7,064 nt of DNA from Promethearchaeota archaeon (lineage in GTDB: Archaea > Asgardarchaeota > Lokiarchaeia > Sigyniarchaeales > SOKP01), in NCBI GenBank assembly GCA_019058135.1, contig JAHLWE010000317.1:1-7064 (forward strand). The letters run 5' to 3'. Made by a program: the position numbers and the translations under genes. Positions 1 to 5,787 of the stretch are shown here, one piece after another. The notes under the pieces were generated by a model. That model had not been told where the DNA came from and ran no database searches. It was given only the letters and a program-made list of their open reading frames with translations. How positions within the stretch are numbered: the stretch's first letter is position 1; every line of letters begins with the position of its first letter.

Positions 1-1146
1 TCCCTCCTCCGAATCAAGCGCTTTAAGTAACAACGGAGAAATCGGCCCTTTCCCAAGGAATAATATTCTTGTTTTATTTCCTAAAGTGGGGTCAATCATG
101 GCTCCAAACTTCAAATCGGCATCTTTAGATATCTCATTTGAAACAGTGGATACTACATTATCAATTTTCGATAAGGGAATATCATGATCTCCAGATATTG
201 AAACTATACACTGATCTATTTTTTTTGTATCGGGTTCCAGAAGGGGATTATTAATAGCCAATTTTGTTTTATTTATAAGATCATTTTTATCTCCAACTGA
301 TTCAGCAATTCCAATAATTCCTGATGGATATTTCCCTGTTTTTCTAAGAACATTTTTCACATCAGCATAATCTAAATTGACCATTCCACAATTATTTATA
401 AGACCAACCAAAGATCTGCAACTTCTGACAAGAACTTCATCCATAATCTTAAATCCAGTCATCATTGAAATGTTTTGGTCTAACTTAAATAGACGGTCGT
501 TTGGAATGGGAATTAACGATTCCGAATATTGTGCTAATTCTTTTAATGCATTATTCGCACGCAAGCTCCTTTTTTCTCCCTCCATTCCAAACGGTATTGT
601 GCAGAAAGTAACAACGACAGCACCTGCTTTTTTTGCCTCTCTTGCAATAATAGGAGTGGCACCAGTTCCGGTCCCTCCTCCTAAGCCGCACGTTAAAAAT
701 ACTACATCTGCATCCATGAATTCTCTAATTCTTTTAACATCACATTCAGCAGATTCCTTTCCAATTTCAGGATTATTTCCTGACCCCAATCCTTTGGAAA
801 TTTCTTTTCCAATCAATAACTTTGAACTCGCATGCGAATAATACAAATCTTGAGCGTCTGTATTTATGTTTAATGTCTCAGCTCCAATAATACCTCCCTC
901 TTGCAATCGAGATACCGTGTTATTGCCAGCTCCTCCCACTCCTACCACCAATGTCTTAATATTCAAAACATTTAATAAATCCGCTAAAAATTCATCGGAA
1001 TCTCCCTTTTTCGGAATATTAATACCTTCTTTGGATGGAAAAGCATTTTTAATACCTGCATTAAAAAAAGCTTTCAACCTTCTATCTTGATAGGAATCAA
1101 AATTAAAGGAATCGACCTTTCTTATAATAGGCTCTTGAAATTCCAT
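1..1146 (-). CDS. ftsZ: Cell-division GTPase FtsZ, archaeal type (3' end cut by window edge)
   Basis: This tubulin-like GTPase polymerises into the cytoplasmic division ring. The reading frame is open for 382 codons from the ATG at 1146-1144 to base 1, so only the extreme C-terminus is missing. Visible motifs are the glycine-rich GVGGAGNN (residues 69-76), INTDAQ for nucleotide contact, the tubulin signature GGGTGTG (156-162), IPNDRL, and the T7 catalytic-loop equivalent NLDYAD (257-262) that completes GTP hydrolysis in the next subunit. INNPLLEPD and the GAMIDP stretch mark the C-terminal domain. About 60 residues precede the nucleotide-binding strand, longer than in most bacterial FtsZ. GAETLNINTDAQ and VLVRS resemble archaeal FtsZ. 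I see no SD, so a short or absent leader is likely. The gene looks less AT-rich than the rest of the window, as expected for a conserved core gene. Many archaea carry two FtsZ paralogues; which one this is cannot be settled here. Confidence 0.96.
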   Translation of the reverse strand, partial: MEFQEPIIRKVDSFNFDSYQDRRLKAFFNAGIKNAFPSKEGINIPKKGDSDEFLADLLNVLNIKTLVVGVGGAGNNTVSRLQEGGIIGAETLNINTDAQDLYYSHASSKLLIGKEISKGLGSGNNPEIGKESAECDVKRIREFMDADVVFLTCGLGGGTGTGATPIIAREAKKAGAVVVTFCTIPFGMEGEKRSLRANNALKELAQYSESLIPIPNDRLFKLDQNISMMTGFKIMDEVLVRSCRSLVGLINNCGMVNLDYADVKNVLRKTGKYPSGIIGIAESVGDKNDLINKTKLAINNPLLEPDTKKIDQCIVSISGDHDIPLSKIDNVVSTVSNEISKDADLKFGAMIDPTLGNKTRILFLGKGPISPLLLKALDSEEG

Positions 1147-1322
1147 ATAAATCAAGAAATTATGTTATATTATCTAGATATACATTTAGAAGTAGATCTA
1201 AATATTACGGTGTAATATCGACATAATATGGAATTTTGATTTACATATCTATTCAAGATAAAAAGTATTAAACCACTTTTCTTTGTTTAAATTAACTATT
1301 TTAATATAAATGCTTATCATCG
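1147..1322. promoter_or_regulatory. Divergent ftsZ / transporter promoter region with several dyads
   Basis: Both flanking genes start from this region. It contains a 10-bp palindrome TATCTAGATA (1171-1180). It also contains ATTTAGA/TCTAAAT arms with a 6-base spacer (1184-1190, 1197-1203) and ATATTAC/GTAATAT arms around GGT (1202-1208, 1212-1218). Neither flanking gene has an SD. TATA-like sequence lies about 20-35 bases before each ATG, for example around 1285-1296 for the plus gene and 1174-1183 for ftsZ, which would fit short or absent leaders. The dyads are read directly from the sequence; their role as operators is inference, and some dyads are expected by chance in A/T-rich DNA. Confidence 0.4.
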
Positions 1323-2273
1323 ATGAAAAAAGAATACGTCCTATTGGGGATAATAATAGTCTTTTGGAGTTTCTCTTTTATTATAATCGATAATCTTTTG
1401 ATGTTTATAACCCCAATTACAATTGCTTTCTATCGGTTCATAATTGCATCTTTTACTCTCTTGCTGATAACAGTTTTTGAAAAAATATGGAAAAAAAAGA
1501 ATAGTTCCATGAAAAATGATCAAGAGATTTCCAAGAATAATGAAGTGCTAATAAATAATTTTAATTCAAGAAAAAGAGATTATATTTTAATTTTAGCTTG
1601 CAGCTCTCTTGGAGGCTCCCTTTTTTATATTGTCCAATACAATGCAATAGAATTGATTGGACCTTCAACATCTGCCTTATTAGTATGTTTATTATCCCCA
1701 ATCTTCATTACAATATTATCAATAATTTACTTCAATGAAAAATTAGATTCTCTTAAAATTATCAGTTTTATCTTAGCAACAATAGGCACATTAATACTAA
1801 TGTTACGTGGTGATTTGAATAATTTAAATCTGTTTTCTGAAAACTTTTTTGGAAATATTCTTGGTATCAGCCAACCAATTATTTGGGCTGTTTATTCAAT
1901 CCTTCTGAAGAAATTAACAAAAAAATTAACACCCATTCAAATCATGCGTTATGTAATATACATTGGAACTCTTGAATTATTCATATTTGTTATATTTATG
2001 GGCGAACTGGATATATTTATTGAAAACTTTTTGAATCCTTATGTTATTTTAAATATTGCTTATCTTGCAATTATCGCAAGTGTAATTGGAGGTATTCTTT
2101 GGGCATCAAGTATGAAAAAACTTGAAGCCTCAAAGGTCGCATCATTTCTCTATGCAGAACCCTTCTTAACTCTACTTTTTTCTTTTGTTTTAGGCATTGA
2201 GCAGGATATCTTGGTTCCATTATTCGGAGGTATTCTAATTTTAATAGCAGTAATTATTATTACAAGTGGATAA
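1323..2273 (+). CDS. EamA/DMT-superfamily membrane transporter
   Basis: This 316-residue, very hydrophobic protein has about ten membrane helices arranged as two five-helix EamA repeats (roughly residues 7-162 and 175-314). Family features include the FWSFSFI opening helix, a PITIAFYRF-like segment in helix 2, STSALLVCLLSPIFI in repeat 1, and the matching KVASFLYAEPFLTLLFSFVLG in repeat 2 near the end. Members export or import small metabolites such as amino acids, purines or sugars; the substrate cannot be read from sequence. A charged insert of about 34 residues (54-87, rich in Lys, Asn and Ser) separates helices 2 and 3, where family members usually have a short loop. The ATG at 1323 is chosen because the hydrophobic first helix follows at once; no SD is visible. 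The next gene on this strand is an Lrp-type regulator 179 bases downstream. Lrp proteins often control metabolite exporters, but the gap argues for separate promoters. Confidence 0.88.
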   Translation: MKKEYVLLGIIIVFWSFSFIIIDNLLMFITPITIAFYRFIIASFTLLLITVFEKIWKKKNSSMKNDQEISKNNEVLINNFNSRKRDYILILACSSLGGSLFYIVQYNAIELIGPSTSALLVCLLSPIFITILSIIYFNEKLDSLKIISFILATIGTLILMLRGDLNNLNLFSENFFGNILGISQPIIWAVYSILLKKLTKKLTPIQIMRYVIYIGTLELFIFVIFMGELDIFIENFLNPYVILNIAYLAIIASVIGGILWASSMKKLEASKVASFLYAEPFLTLLFSFVLGIEQDILVPLFGGILILIAVIIITSG

Positions 2274-2452
2274 TTTAAGGAATTACGGATAAAATATCCT
2301 GTGTGTTGAAAAAATATTTATTATGATCAAAACATAAAAAGTTTTTAAAGAATATCAAAATAATTTGTAAAATTTTTTTAAAAACCTTTAATTTATATTT
2401 TATAAGTATCTGAATTTCAATTTAAAATTATAAAAAAAAAGATTTTAAAAAA
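2274..2452 (+). promoter_or_regulatory. Intergenic promoter region of first Lrp regulator
   Basis: This A/T-rich spacer lies between the transporter and the regulator. TATA-like sequences lie at about 2393-2401 and 2421-2432. The latter sits about 27 bases before the ATG and would give a near-leaderless transcript. No SD precedes the ATG. A weak GGATA/TATCC stem (2287-2299) just after the transporter stop lacks a following T run, so I do not call it a terminator. Confidence 0.3.
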
Positions 2453-2986
2453 ATGACTGAATCAAAATTTAGAATCGACGAAGTTGACAGGAATATAATT
2501 GATTTGTTGCAGAATAACCCCACTTTGACACATATGGAAATAGCAGAGAAAATTTCTAGATCCCAACCTACTGTAGGTATGCGTATTCATAAATTGGAGG
2601 AAAAAGGACTTCTGGAGATGCAAAGAGGTGTCAATTTTAAGAAAGTTGATCTATTTTTAGCATCGGTGACATTAAGGACTAAAGATCCCGATGATATTTT
2701 TGAAATGGCGAAAGTCTGCCCGTTTATAATTAATTGTTTTAAGTTATCGGGCGAGGAAAATATCCTATTATTACTCACTGCCTCGAATTTGAATAAATTA
2801 GATAATATGGTAAATTATCACTTCAGAAACAATAAGAACATAAAAAATGTTAAAATGGAAATTGTAGTAGACATTGCTAAGGACTTAATCCTTCCGGTGG
2901 ATTTCAGATCAGAAGATCAAAATCCTTCTAAGGAAAATGGTTGCGGAGAAGATTGTATAAGACTAATTGAAAAAGTTAATGCATAG
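2453..2986 (+). CDS. Lrp/AsnC-family transcriptional regulator with C-terminal CGEDC tail
   Basis: This is a 177-residue DNA-binding regulator. Residues 9-55 form the AsnC-type winged helix-turn-helix (DRNIIDLLQNNPTLTHMEIA, then recognition helix SQPTVGMRIHKLE). Residues about 62-145 match the RAM ligand and oligomerisation domain, with CPFI (Cys89) and LSGEENILLLL where typical Lrp proteins have a tG-x-yD-like turn. The family is usually about 150 residues. The extra tail after LPVDFR (147-152) ends with Cys164-Gly-Glu-Asp-Cys168. The convergent neighbour at 2998-3549 aligns over its full length, including Cys89 and both tail cysteines (its Cys93, Cys165 and Cys169), so the two are paralogues. 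The cysteines suggest metal binding or a thiol switch, which is inference. Lrp proteins usually form dimers or octamers and regulate their own gene and neighbours. Target and ligand are unknown. Confidence 0.9.
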   Translation: MTESKFRIDEVDRNIIDLLQNNPTLTHMEIAEKISRSQPTVGMRIHKLEEKGLLEMQRGVNFKKVDLFLASVTLRTKDPDDIFEMAKVCPFIINCFKLSGEENILLLLTASNLNKLDNMVNYHFRNNKNIKNVKMEIVVDIAKDLILPVDFRSEDQNPSKENGCGEDCIRLIEKVNA

Positions 2987-2997
2987 ATTGAAAAGGT

Positions 2998-3549
2998 TTA
3001 ATCTCTTTTAATCTTTATTATTGGCCTATTTTTATTTAGATAACAATTTGGCCCGCAAGAGTTTCCATCAAATTTCTCAATCCTAAAATCAATGGGCATA
3101 ACGAAACTTCTTTCTGCGGAAATGATAAAATTCGTTTTTACGTTTAATACATTCTCATCCCCCCTAAAACAAAGATCAACAATTTTCTCAATGATTGAAA
3201 TAGATGAGGCAGCTAAAAAGATCATAAGATTAAATTCACCAGATATTCTAAATATATAATTAATGAAAGGGCAATCCTTAACTTTTTTTATGATTTCTTC
3301 AACATCTCGTGTGGAAACTTGAACAATCGCAACATCTAAATCAACTTTTCTAAGATTAAATCCAACTTGTTTAGTTATAAGATGCTTTCGTTCTAATTTT
3401 AGAATTCTTGCTCCAATGGCAGGCTGGCTTTTACCTATTTCCTCAGCAATAAAACTGTGCGTTAAATCTGGATTCTCCTCGAGCATTTCTATTATCTTTT
3501 TATCATCATTATCAATCCCCAATTTCTCGTTAAAAGTTTGTTTTAACAT
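2998..3549 (-). CDS. Lrp/AsnC-family transcriptional regulator with C-terminal CGPNC tail (paralogue)
   Basis: This 183-residue protein is colinear with the regulator at 2453-2986. The winged helix-turn-helix covers about residues 13-58 (DDKKIIEMLEENPDLTHSFI, recognition helix SQPAIGARILKLE). The RAM-like domain covers about 65-148, with CPFI (Cys93) and ISGEFNLMIFL. The tail follows MPIDFR and contains Cys165-Gly-Pro-Asn-Cys169. The recognition helix is nearly the same as its paralogue's (SQP-x-[VI]-G-x-R-I-x-KLE), so the two may bind related operators or cross-regulate. The start is supported by an SD-like GGAGTG (minus strand, 3565-3560), ten bases before the ATG. It converges with the other regulator across an 11-base gap and lies 95 bases downstream of the iron-sulfur gene on the same strand, with its own TATA-like box between. 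The ligand and regulon are unknown. Confidence 0.9.
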   Translation of the reverse strand: MLKQTFNEKLGIDNDDKKIIEMLEENPDLTHSFIAEEIGKSQPAIGARILKLERKHLITKQVGFNLRKVDLDVAIVQVSTRDVEEIIKKVKDCPFINYIFRISGEFNLMIFLAASSISIIEKIVDLCFRGDENVLNVKTNFIISAERSFVMPIDFRIEKFDGNSCGPNCYLNKNRPIIKIKRD

Positions 3550-3622
3550 TTACTTTTTTCACTCCAAAATTTACTATTATTAATTTAAAGTGTAAATGAT
3601 AATAATAAAATTTTTATATATT
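3548..3622 (-). promoter_or_regulatory. Promoter and possible operator of second Lrp regulator
   Basis: Read on the minus strand, TATATAAAAA (3620-3611) is a good archaeal TATA box for the regulator starting at 3549, giving a leader of roughly 40 bases that includes GGAGTG (3565-3560). The hexamer ATTTAC occurs at 3548-3553 and 3569-3574 on the plus strand, and its complement GTAAAT at 3592-3597. The spacings of 21 and 23 bases are close to two helical turns. This would suit autoregulation by an Lrp oligomer. Such hexamers also arise by chance in A/T-rich DNA. Confidence 0.35.
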
Positions 3623-3644
3623 TTAAATGTGTTTAAATGGAAGT

Positions 3645-3875
3645 TTATAATATTTCAATTGCCTTTTGTTTGCATGCAGTCGTACAAAGGTGGCATTTCA
3701 CACAGAAAGGTTCTCTCTCTTTAGCAATAACACATTTTGGTGCCAAATCCTTATTAATTACTTTATAGATCCCTCTAAAGCATACATTTTCACATTCGAA
3801 TGTTTGACACTTTAAGCATTTATTCTCGTTAATAATATGAAAAGTTTTCGTTGAACAGTTATTTGAAACTTCCAC
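3645..3875 (-). CDS. Small 4Fe-4S ferredoxin-like protein (76 residues)
   Basis: This is a cytoplasmic electron-carrier-type protein with nine cysteines. The C-terminal group is a classical 4Fe-4S motif, Cys58-x2-Cys61-x2-Cys64-x3-Cys68, followed by KQKAIEI, as in bacterial-type ferredoxins. The N-terminal group is Cys20-x2-Cys23-x4-Cys28-x3-Cys32; its x4 spacing differs from the classical motif, and it may hold a second cluster. Cys7 and Cys48 are unassigned. Proline, the usual residue after the last cysteine, is absent from both groups (CFRG and CKQK). The start is GTG; no in-frame ATG is visible nearby upstream. The gene lies just upstream of the second Lrp gene on the same strand, and the glutaredoxin/FTR operon starts about 460 bases away on the other strand. 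It could feed electrons to that FTR or be a subunit of a larger oxidoreductase; no partner is proven here. Confidence 0.82.
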   Translation of the reverse strand: MEVSNNCSTKTFHIINENKCLKCQTFECENVCFRGIYKVINKDLAPKCVIAKEREPFCVKCHLCTTACKQKAIEIL

Positions 3876-4334
3876 AAGAAAAAATAATAATTAAAAACTT
3901 TAATTTTATTGATTATAAAATAAAAAGAAAATTGCAAAGTGATAAATTTAAAAAAAGTAATTATATAATTCCGTTTATTTAATATTAACTAATAATAAAG
4001 TTTGTCGATAGTTTTAAATTAAGAAATTTTTTAGGCAATTTTCTTGATTTCAATTAAAGTGAAGAGAAAACATATACTAACTCTTATCATTATTATTTTT
4101 TTTTATATTTTTTATATAAAAAGTTAAAACTAAACTTGTACATTTTTAATTTGAGAAAAAATTTCTATAAATTATAGACAACAAATTCTAATTTTTCAAA
4201 TATTTACTTGAGTTTGAGATGGAAAAGAATATAATTGGAAAGAAAATGTCACAAAAATTGAAAAAATGCTGAATTTGTAATAAAAAAAAAAAATCATTAT
4301 TAGCAATTTTTAAAATGAGAGTAGAAAATAAAAA
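3876..4334. other. 459-base A/T-rich gap without a supported gene
   Basis: This gap separates the leftward iron-sulfur gene from the rightward glutaredoxin and must contain both promoters. It is almost pure A/T, with a T9 run (4096-4104) and an A12 run (about 4282-4293). A TATA-like TTTTTAAAA (4307-4315) lies about 20-28 bases before the glutaredoxin ATG, and GAG at 4317-4319 is the only SD-like trace. A 17-codon open frame (4219-4272) is too short and Lys-rich to support. I see no tRNA, rRNA, CRISPR or insertion sequence. Confidence 0.5.
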
Positions 4335-4664
4335 ATGTCTGATGTTGATGTTATGTTCGATTTTTGTAAAGAAGAATTTAATTTAGTCAATGGAAATAAA
4401 ACTTCTCAAAAGATTTCATTATTTACTTTAAGTACATGCATGTGGTGTAAGAAAACTAAAAAATATTTAAATGATAATAATATAAAGTATAGATTTATCG
4501 ATGTAGATAAAATAGATAAAAACACAAAAAAAGAAATTCTAGATTGTTTAAGAAAAGCCTTTAAAGAAAGAATTGCTTTTCCTTTTTTAATCGTTGACGA
4601 TCAACCAATCATTGGTTACAATCCAGAAAAGTACGAAAAACTAATTAAAAGGGAGGGAGTATGA
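4335..4664 (+). CDS. Glutaredoxin-like thiol-disulfide oxidoreductase (CMWC)
   Basis: This 109-residue thioredoxin-fold protein reduces disulfides through two active-site cysteines. The first strand KISLFTL (26-32) leads to the active site Cys35-Met-Trp-Cys38 at the start of helix 1. IKYRFIDVD (50-58) is the second strand. AFPFLIVDD (81-89) carries the expected cis-proline (Pro83) facing the active site, and IIGYNPEKYEKLI (92-104) matches the glutaredoxin C-terminal helix region. About 25 residues precede the fold, with an additional cysteine at 11; Cys71 is also outside the active site. CMWC differs from the glutaredoxin CPYC and the thioredoxin CGPC. The FTR catalytic subunit begins one base after this stop, so the two are surely co-transcribed. 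The likely role is electron acceptor from FTR, in place of thioredoxin. Many archaea lack glutathione, so the name describes the fold, not the reductant. Confidence 0.88.
   Translation: MSDVDVMFDFCKEEFNLVNGNKTSQKISLFTLSTCMWCKKTKKYLNDNNIKYRFIDVDKIDKNTKKEILDCLRKAFKERIAFPFLIVDDQPIIGYNPEKYEKLIKREGV
4651..4657 (+). promoter_or_regulatory. Strong SD sequence of the FTR gene
   Basis: GGGAGGG lies 8 bases before the ATG at 4666, inside the last codons of the glutaredoxin gene. It decides the FTR start over an out-of-frame ATG at 4661 that would meet a stop after ten codons. Confidence 0.75.
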
Positions 4665-4665
4665 A

Positions 4666-5022
4666 ATGGATTTATCAACTAAAGATGGGATGATTCAATA
4701 TTGCAAGCAAGTTGCTAAAACTAATAATTGGATTCTTAAAAAGGATAAAGAAACTTTTATAGATTTAATAGATGGACTATTATATAATAAATTAAGATAC
4801 GGATATCAATCTTGTCCATGTAGATTAGCTTCAGGAAAGAGAAATTGGGATCGTGATTTAATTTGTCCATGTGATTATGCCCCAGCAGATGTAATAGAAT
4901 ATGGGGCATGTTATTGTAATCTATATCTGTCTCAAAACTTTTATGAGAATGGAAAGACATATATAAATGTGCCAGAGAGAAGACCAATTGATTTGCAAAG
5001 AAAAGCTGAAGAAAATATCTAG
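4666..5022 (+). CDS. Ferredoxin:thioredoxin reductase catalytic (beta) subunit-like protein
   Basis: FTR uses one-electron carriers such as ferredoxin to reduce a protein disulfide through a 4Fe-4S cluster next to a redox-active cysteine pair. All six signature cysteines are present in this 118-residue protein: Cys50-Pro-Cys52, Cys67-Pro-Cys69 and Cys82-Tyr-Cys84. In plant and cyanobacterial FTR the pattern is CPC-x16-CPC-x8-CHC. Here it is CPC-x14-CPC-x12-CYC, so the His between the last two cysteines is replaced by Tyr. This fits the archaeal FTR-like (disulfide reductase) branch rather than the photosynthetic enzyme. No variable (alpha) subunit is seen nearby, which is normal for archaeal forms. 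The gene follows the glutaredoxin with a 1-base gap, pointing to that protein as its disulfide substrate. The electron source may be a ferredoxin, possibly the 76-residue iron-sulfur protein upstream. Confidence 0.92.
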   Translation: MDLSTKDGMIQYCKQVAKTNNWILKKDKETFIDLIDGLLYNKLRYGYQSCPCRLASGKRNWDRDLICPCDYAPADVIEYGACYCNLYLSQNFYENGKTYINVPERRPIDLQRKAEENI

Positions 5023-5117
5023 AACTAAGAAATTTATAAATTATAATAAATTTGTAAAAAATCTTTCTCTATCTACAAAACTAGTATAAAATAAATTACA
5101 AAAAATAGCTAGTAATA

Positions 5118-5152
5118 TTTAATACATATTAAAATAACATTAATTTAAGGTG
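5118..5152 (+). promoter_or_regulatory. Ferritin upstream dyad and SD
   Basis: TTTAATA/TATTAAA arms (5118-5124, 5127-5133) flank CA, giving a 16-bp perfect dyad; it could be an operator or overlap a TATA element. TATTAAA recurs at 5153-5159 just before the start. AAGGTG (5147-5152) is an SD at a 7-base spacing and supports the TTG start codon at 5160. Confidence 0.4.
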
Positions 5153-5159
5153 TATTAAA

Positions 5160-5648
5160 TTGGTATTAATTAGTAAAGAAATAAACGAAATAATGAATGC
5201 ACAGATTATGAAGGAACTGGGATCAGCATATATTTATTTAGGGATATCGACATGGGCTGAGGAAAAATCGCTTCATAATATGGCAAAGTGGTTTAATGCT
5301 CAAGCTAAAGAAGAATATACACATGCAGAACGTTTTGTTAATTATATCATAGAAACGGGAGGTCATGTGGAATATCAAACAATAGATGGTGTTAAAACCG
5401 ATTTTGAAAGCGTAGAGGATTGCATTAAAGCTACAATTGAACATGAAGAATATATTACTGGAGAAATAAAAAAAATATTAGAAAAGGCAATGGAATTAAA
5501 AGAATATGAAGCAATAGAAATGCTTCAATGGTTTATTAAGGAACAGATCGAAGAAGAGGCTCAATCTAACGAATTGATGACTACATATATTCTTTTTAGA
5601 AAAAATGATGCACTTTGGGATCAACATTTACACAGAGATGAGGAATAA
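5160..5648 (+). CDS. ftn: Ferritin (non-heme, bacterial/archaeal FtnA type)
   Basis: This 162-residue four-helix-bundle protein oxidises Fe(II) at a diiron ferroxidase centre and stores it as mineral inside a 24-subunit shell. Candidate ferroxidase ligands are in the expected places: Glu19, Glu52 and His55 (KEEYTHAERF), Glu96 or Glu97 (EHEEYIT) and Gln129 (LQWFIKEQIEEE). Tyr26 matches the conserved tyrosine near the centre. There is no heme-binding Met or bacterioferritin pattern, so FtnA-type is preferred. Length is normal for the family. The start is TTG, fixed by AAGGTG seven bases upstream; no nearby in-frame ATG upstream was found. The gene is 137 bases downstream of the FTR and probably has its own promoter. 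A T8 run 60 bases after the stop would end the transcript. Sequestering iron beside rubrerythrin limits Fenton chemistry during oxygen exposure. Confidence 0.95.
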   Translation: MVLISKEINEIMNAQIMKELGSAYIYLGISTWAEEKSLHNMAKWFNAQAKEEYTHAERFVNYIIETGGHVEYQTIDGVKTDFESVEDCIKATIEHEEYITGEIKKILEKAMELKEYEAIEMLQWFIKEQIEEEAQSNELMTTYILFRKNDALWDQHLHRDEE

Positions 5649-5697
5649 AAATAAACATATAAAAAATAGCAATATTGTGATTTAGAAAATTGCTTCA

Positions 5698-5716
5698 ATT
5701 TTATTTAATTTTTTTT
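5698..5716 (+). terminator. T-tract terminator after ferritin
   Basis: A T-rich stretch ending in T8 (5709-5716) follows the ferritin stop by about 60 bases, and more T runs follow to about 5770. Archaeal polymerase commonly stops at such U tracts without a hairpin. A/T richness lowers certainty. Confidence 0.4.
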
Positions 5717-5787
5717 AACGTTTTATTTATTTTCATTTATAATTTTTTAACATTATATTTTTATTCTCAGTTTTCTCTTTAATTAAT

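Noticed and set aside
377..1090. Two plus-strand open frames (377-841 and 866-1090)
   Set aside because: They lie antisense to ftsZ, whose minus-strand translation carries all FtsZ motifs; their products have no recognisable pattern.
1310..1322. ATG at 1310 as an earlier transporter start
   Set aside because: It is out of frame with the transporter.
1341..1523. Minus-strand open frame inside the transporter
   Set aside because: It is antisense to a clear membrane-protein gene and has low-complexity content.
2287..2299. GGATA/TATCC hairpin after the transporter as a terminator
   Set aside because: The stem is five pairs and no T run follows.
2587..2778. Minus-strand open frame inside the first Lrp gene
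   Set aside because: It is a shadow of the conserved regulator frame.
4219..4272. 17-codon open frame (MEKNIIGKKMSQKLKKC) upstream of glutaredoxin
   Set aside because: Short and Lys-rich, as expected by chance in A/T-rich DNA, with no SD or other support.
4757..4987. Minus-strand open frame over the FTR gene
   Set aside because: The plus frame has all six FTR cysteines; this one shows no family features.
5238..5444. Minus-strand open frame over ferritin
   Set aside because: It is antisense to a ferritin with its candidate ferroxidase ligands in place.
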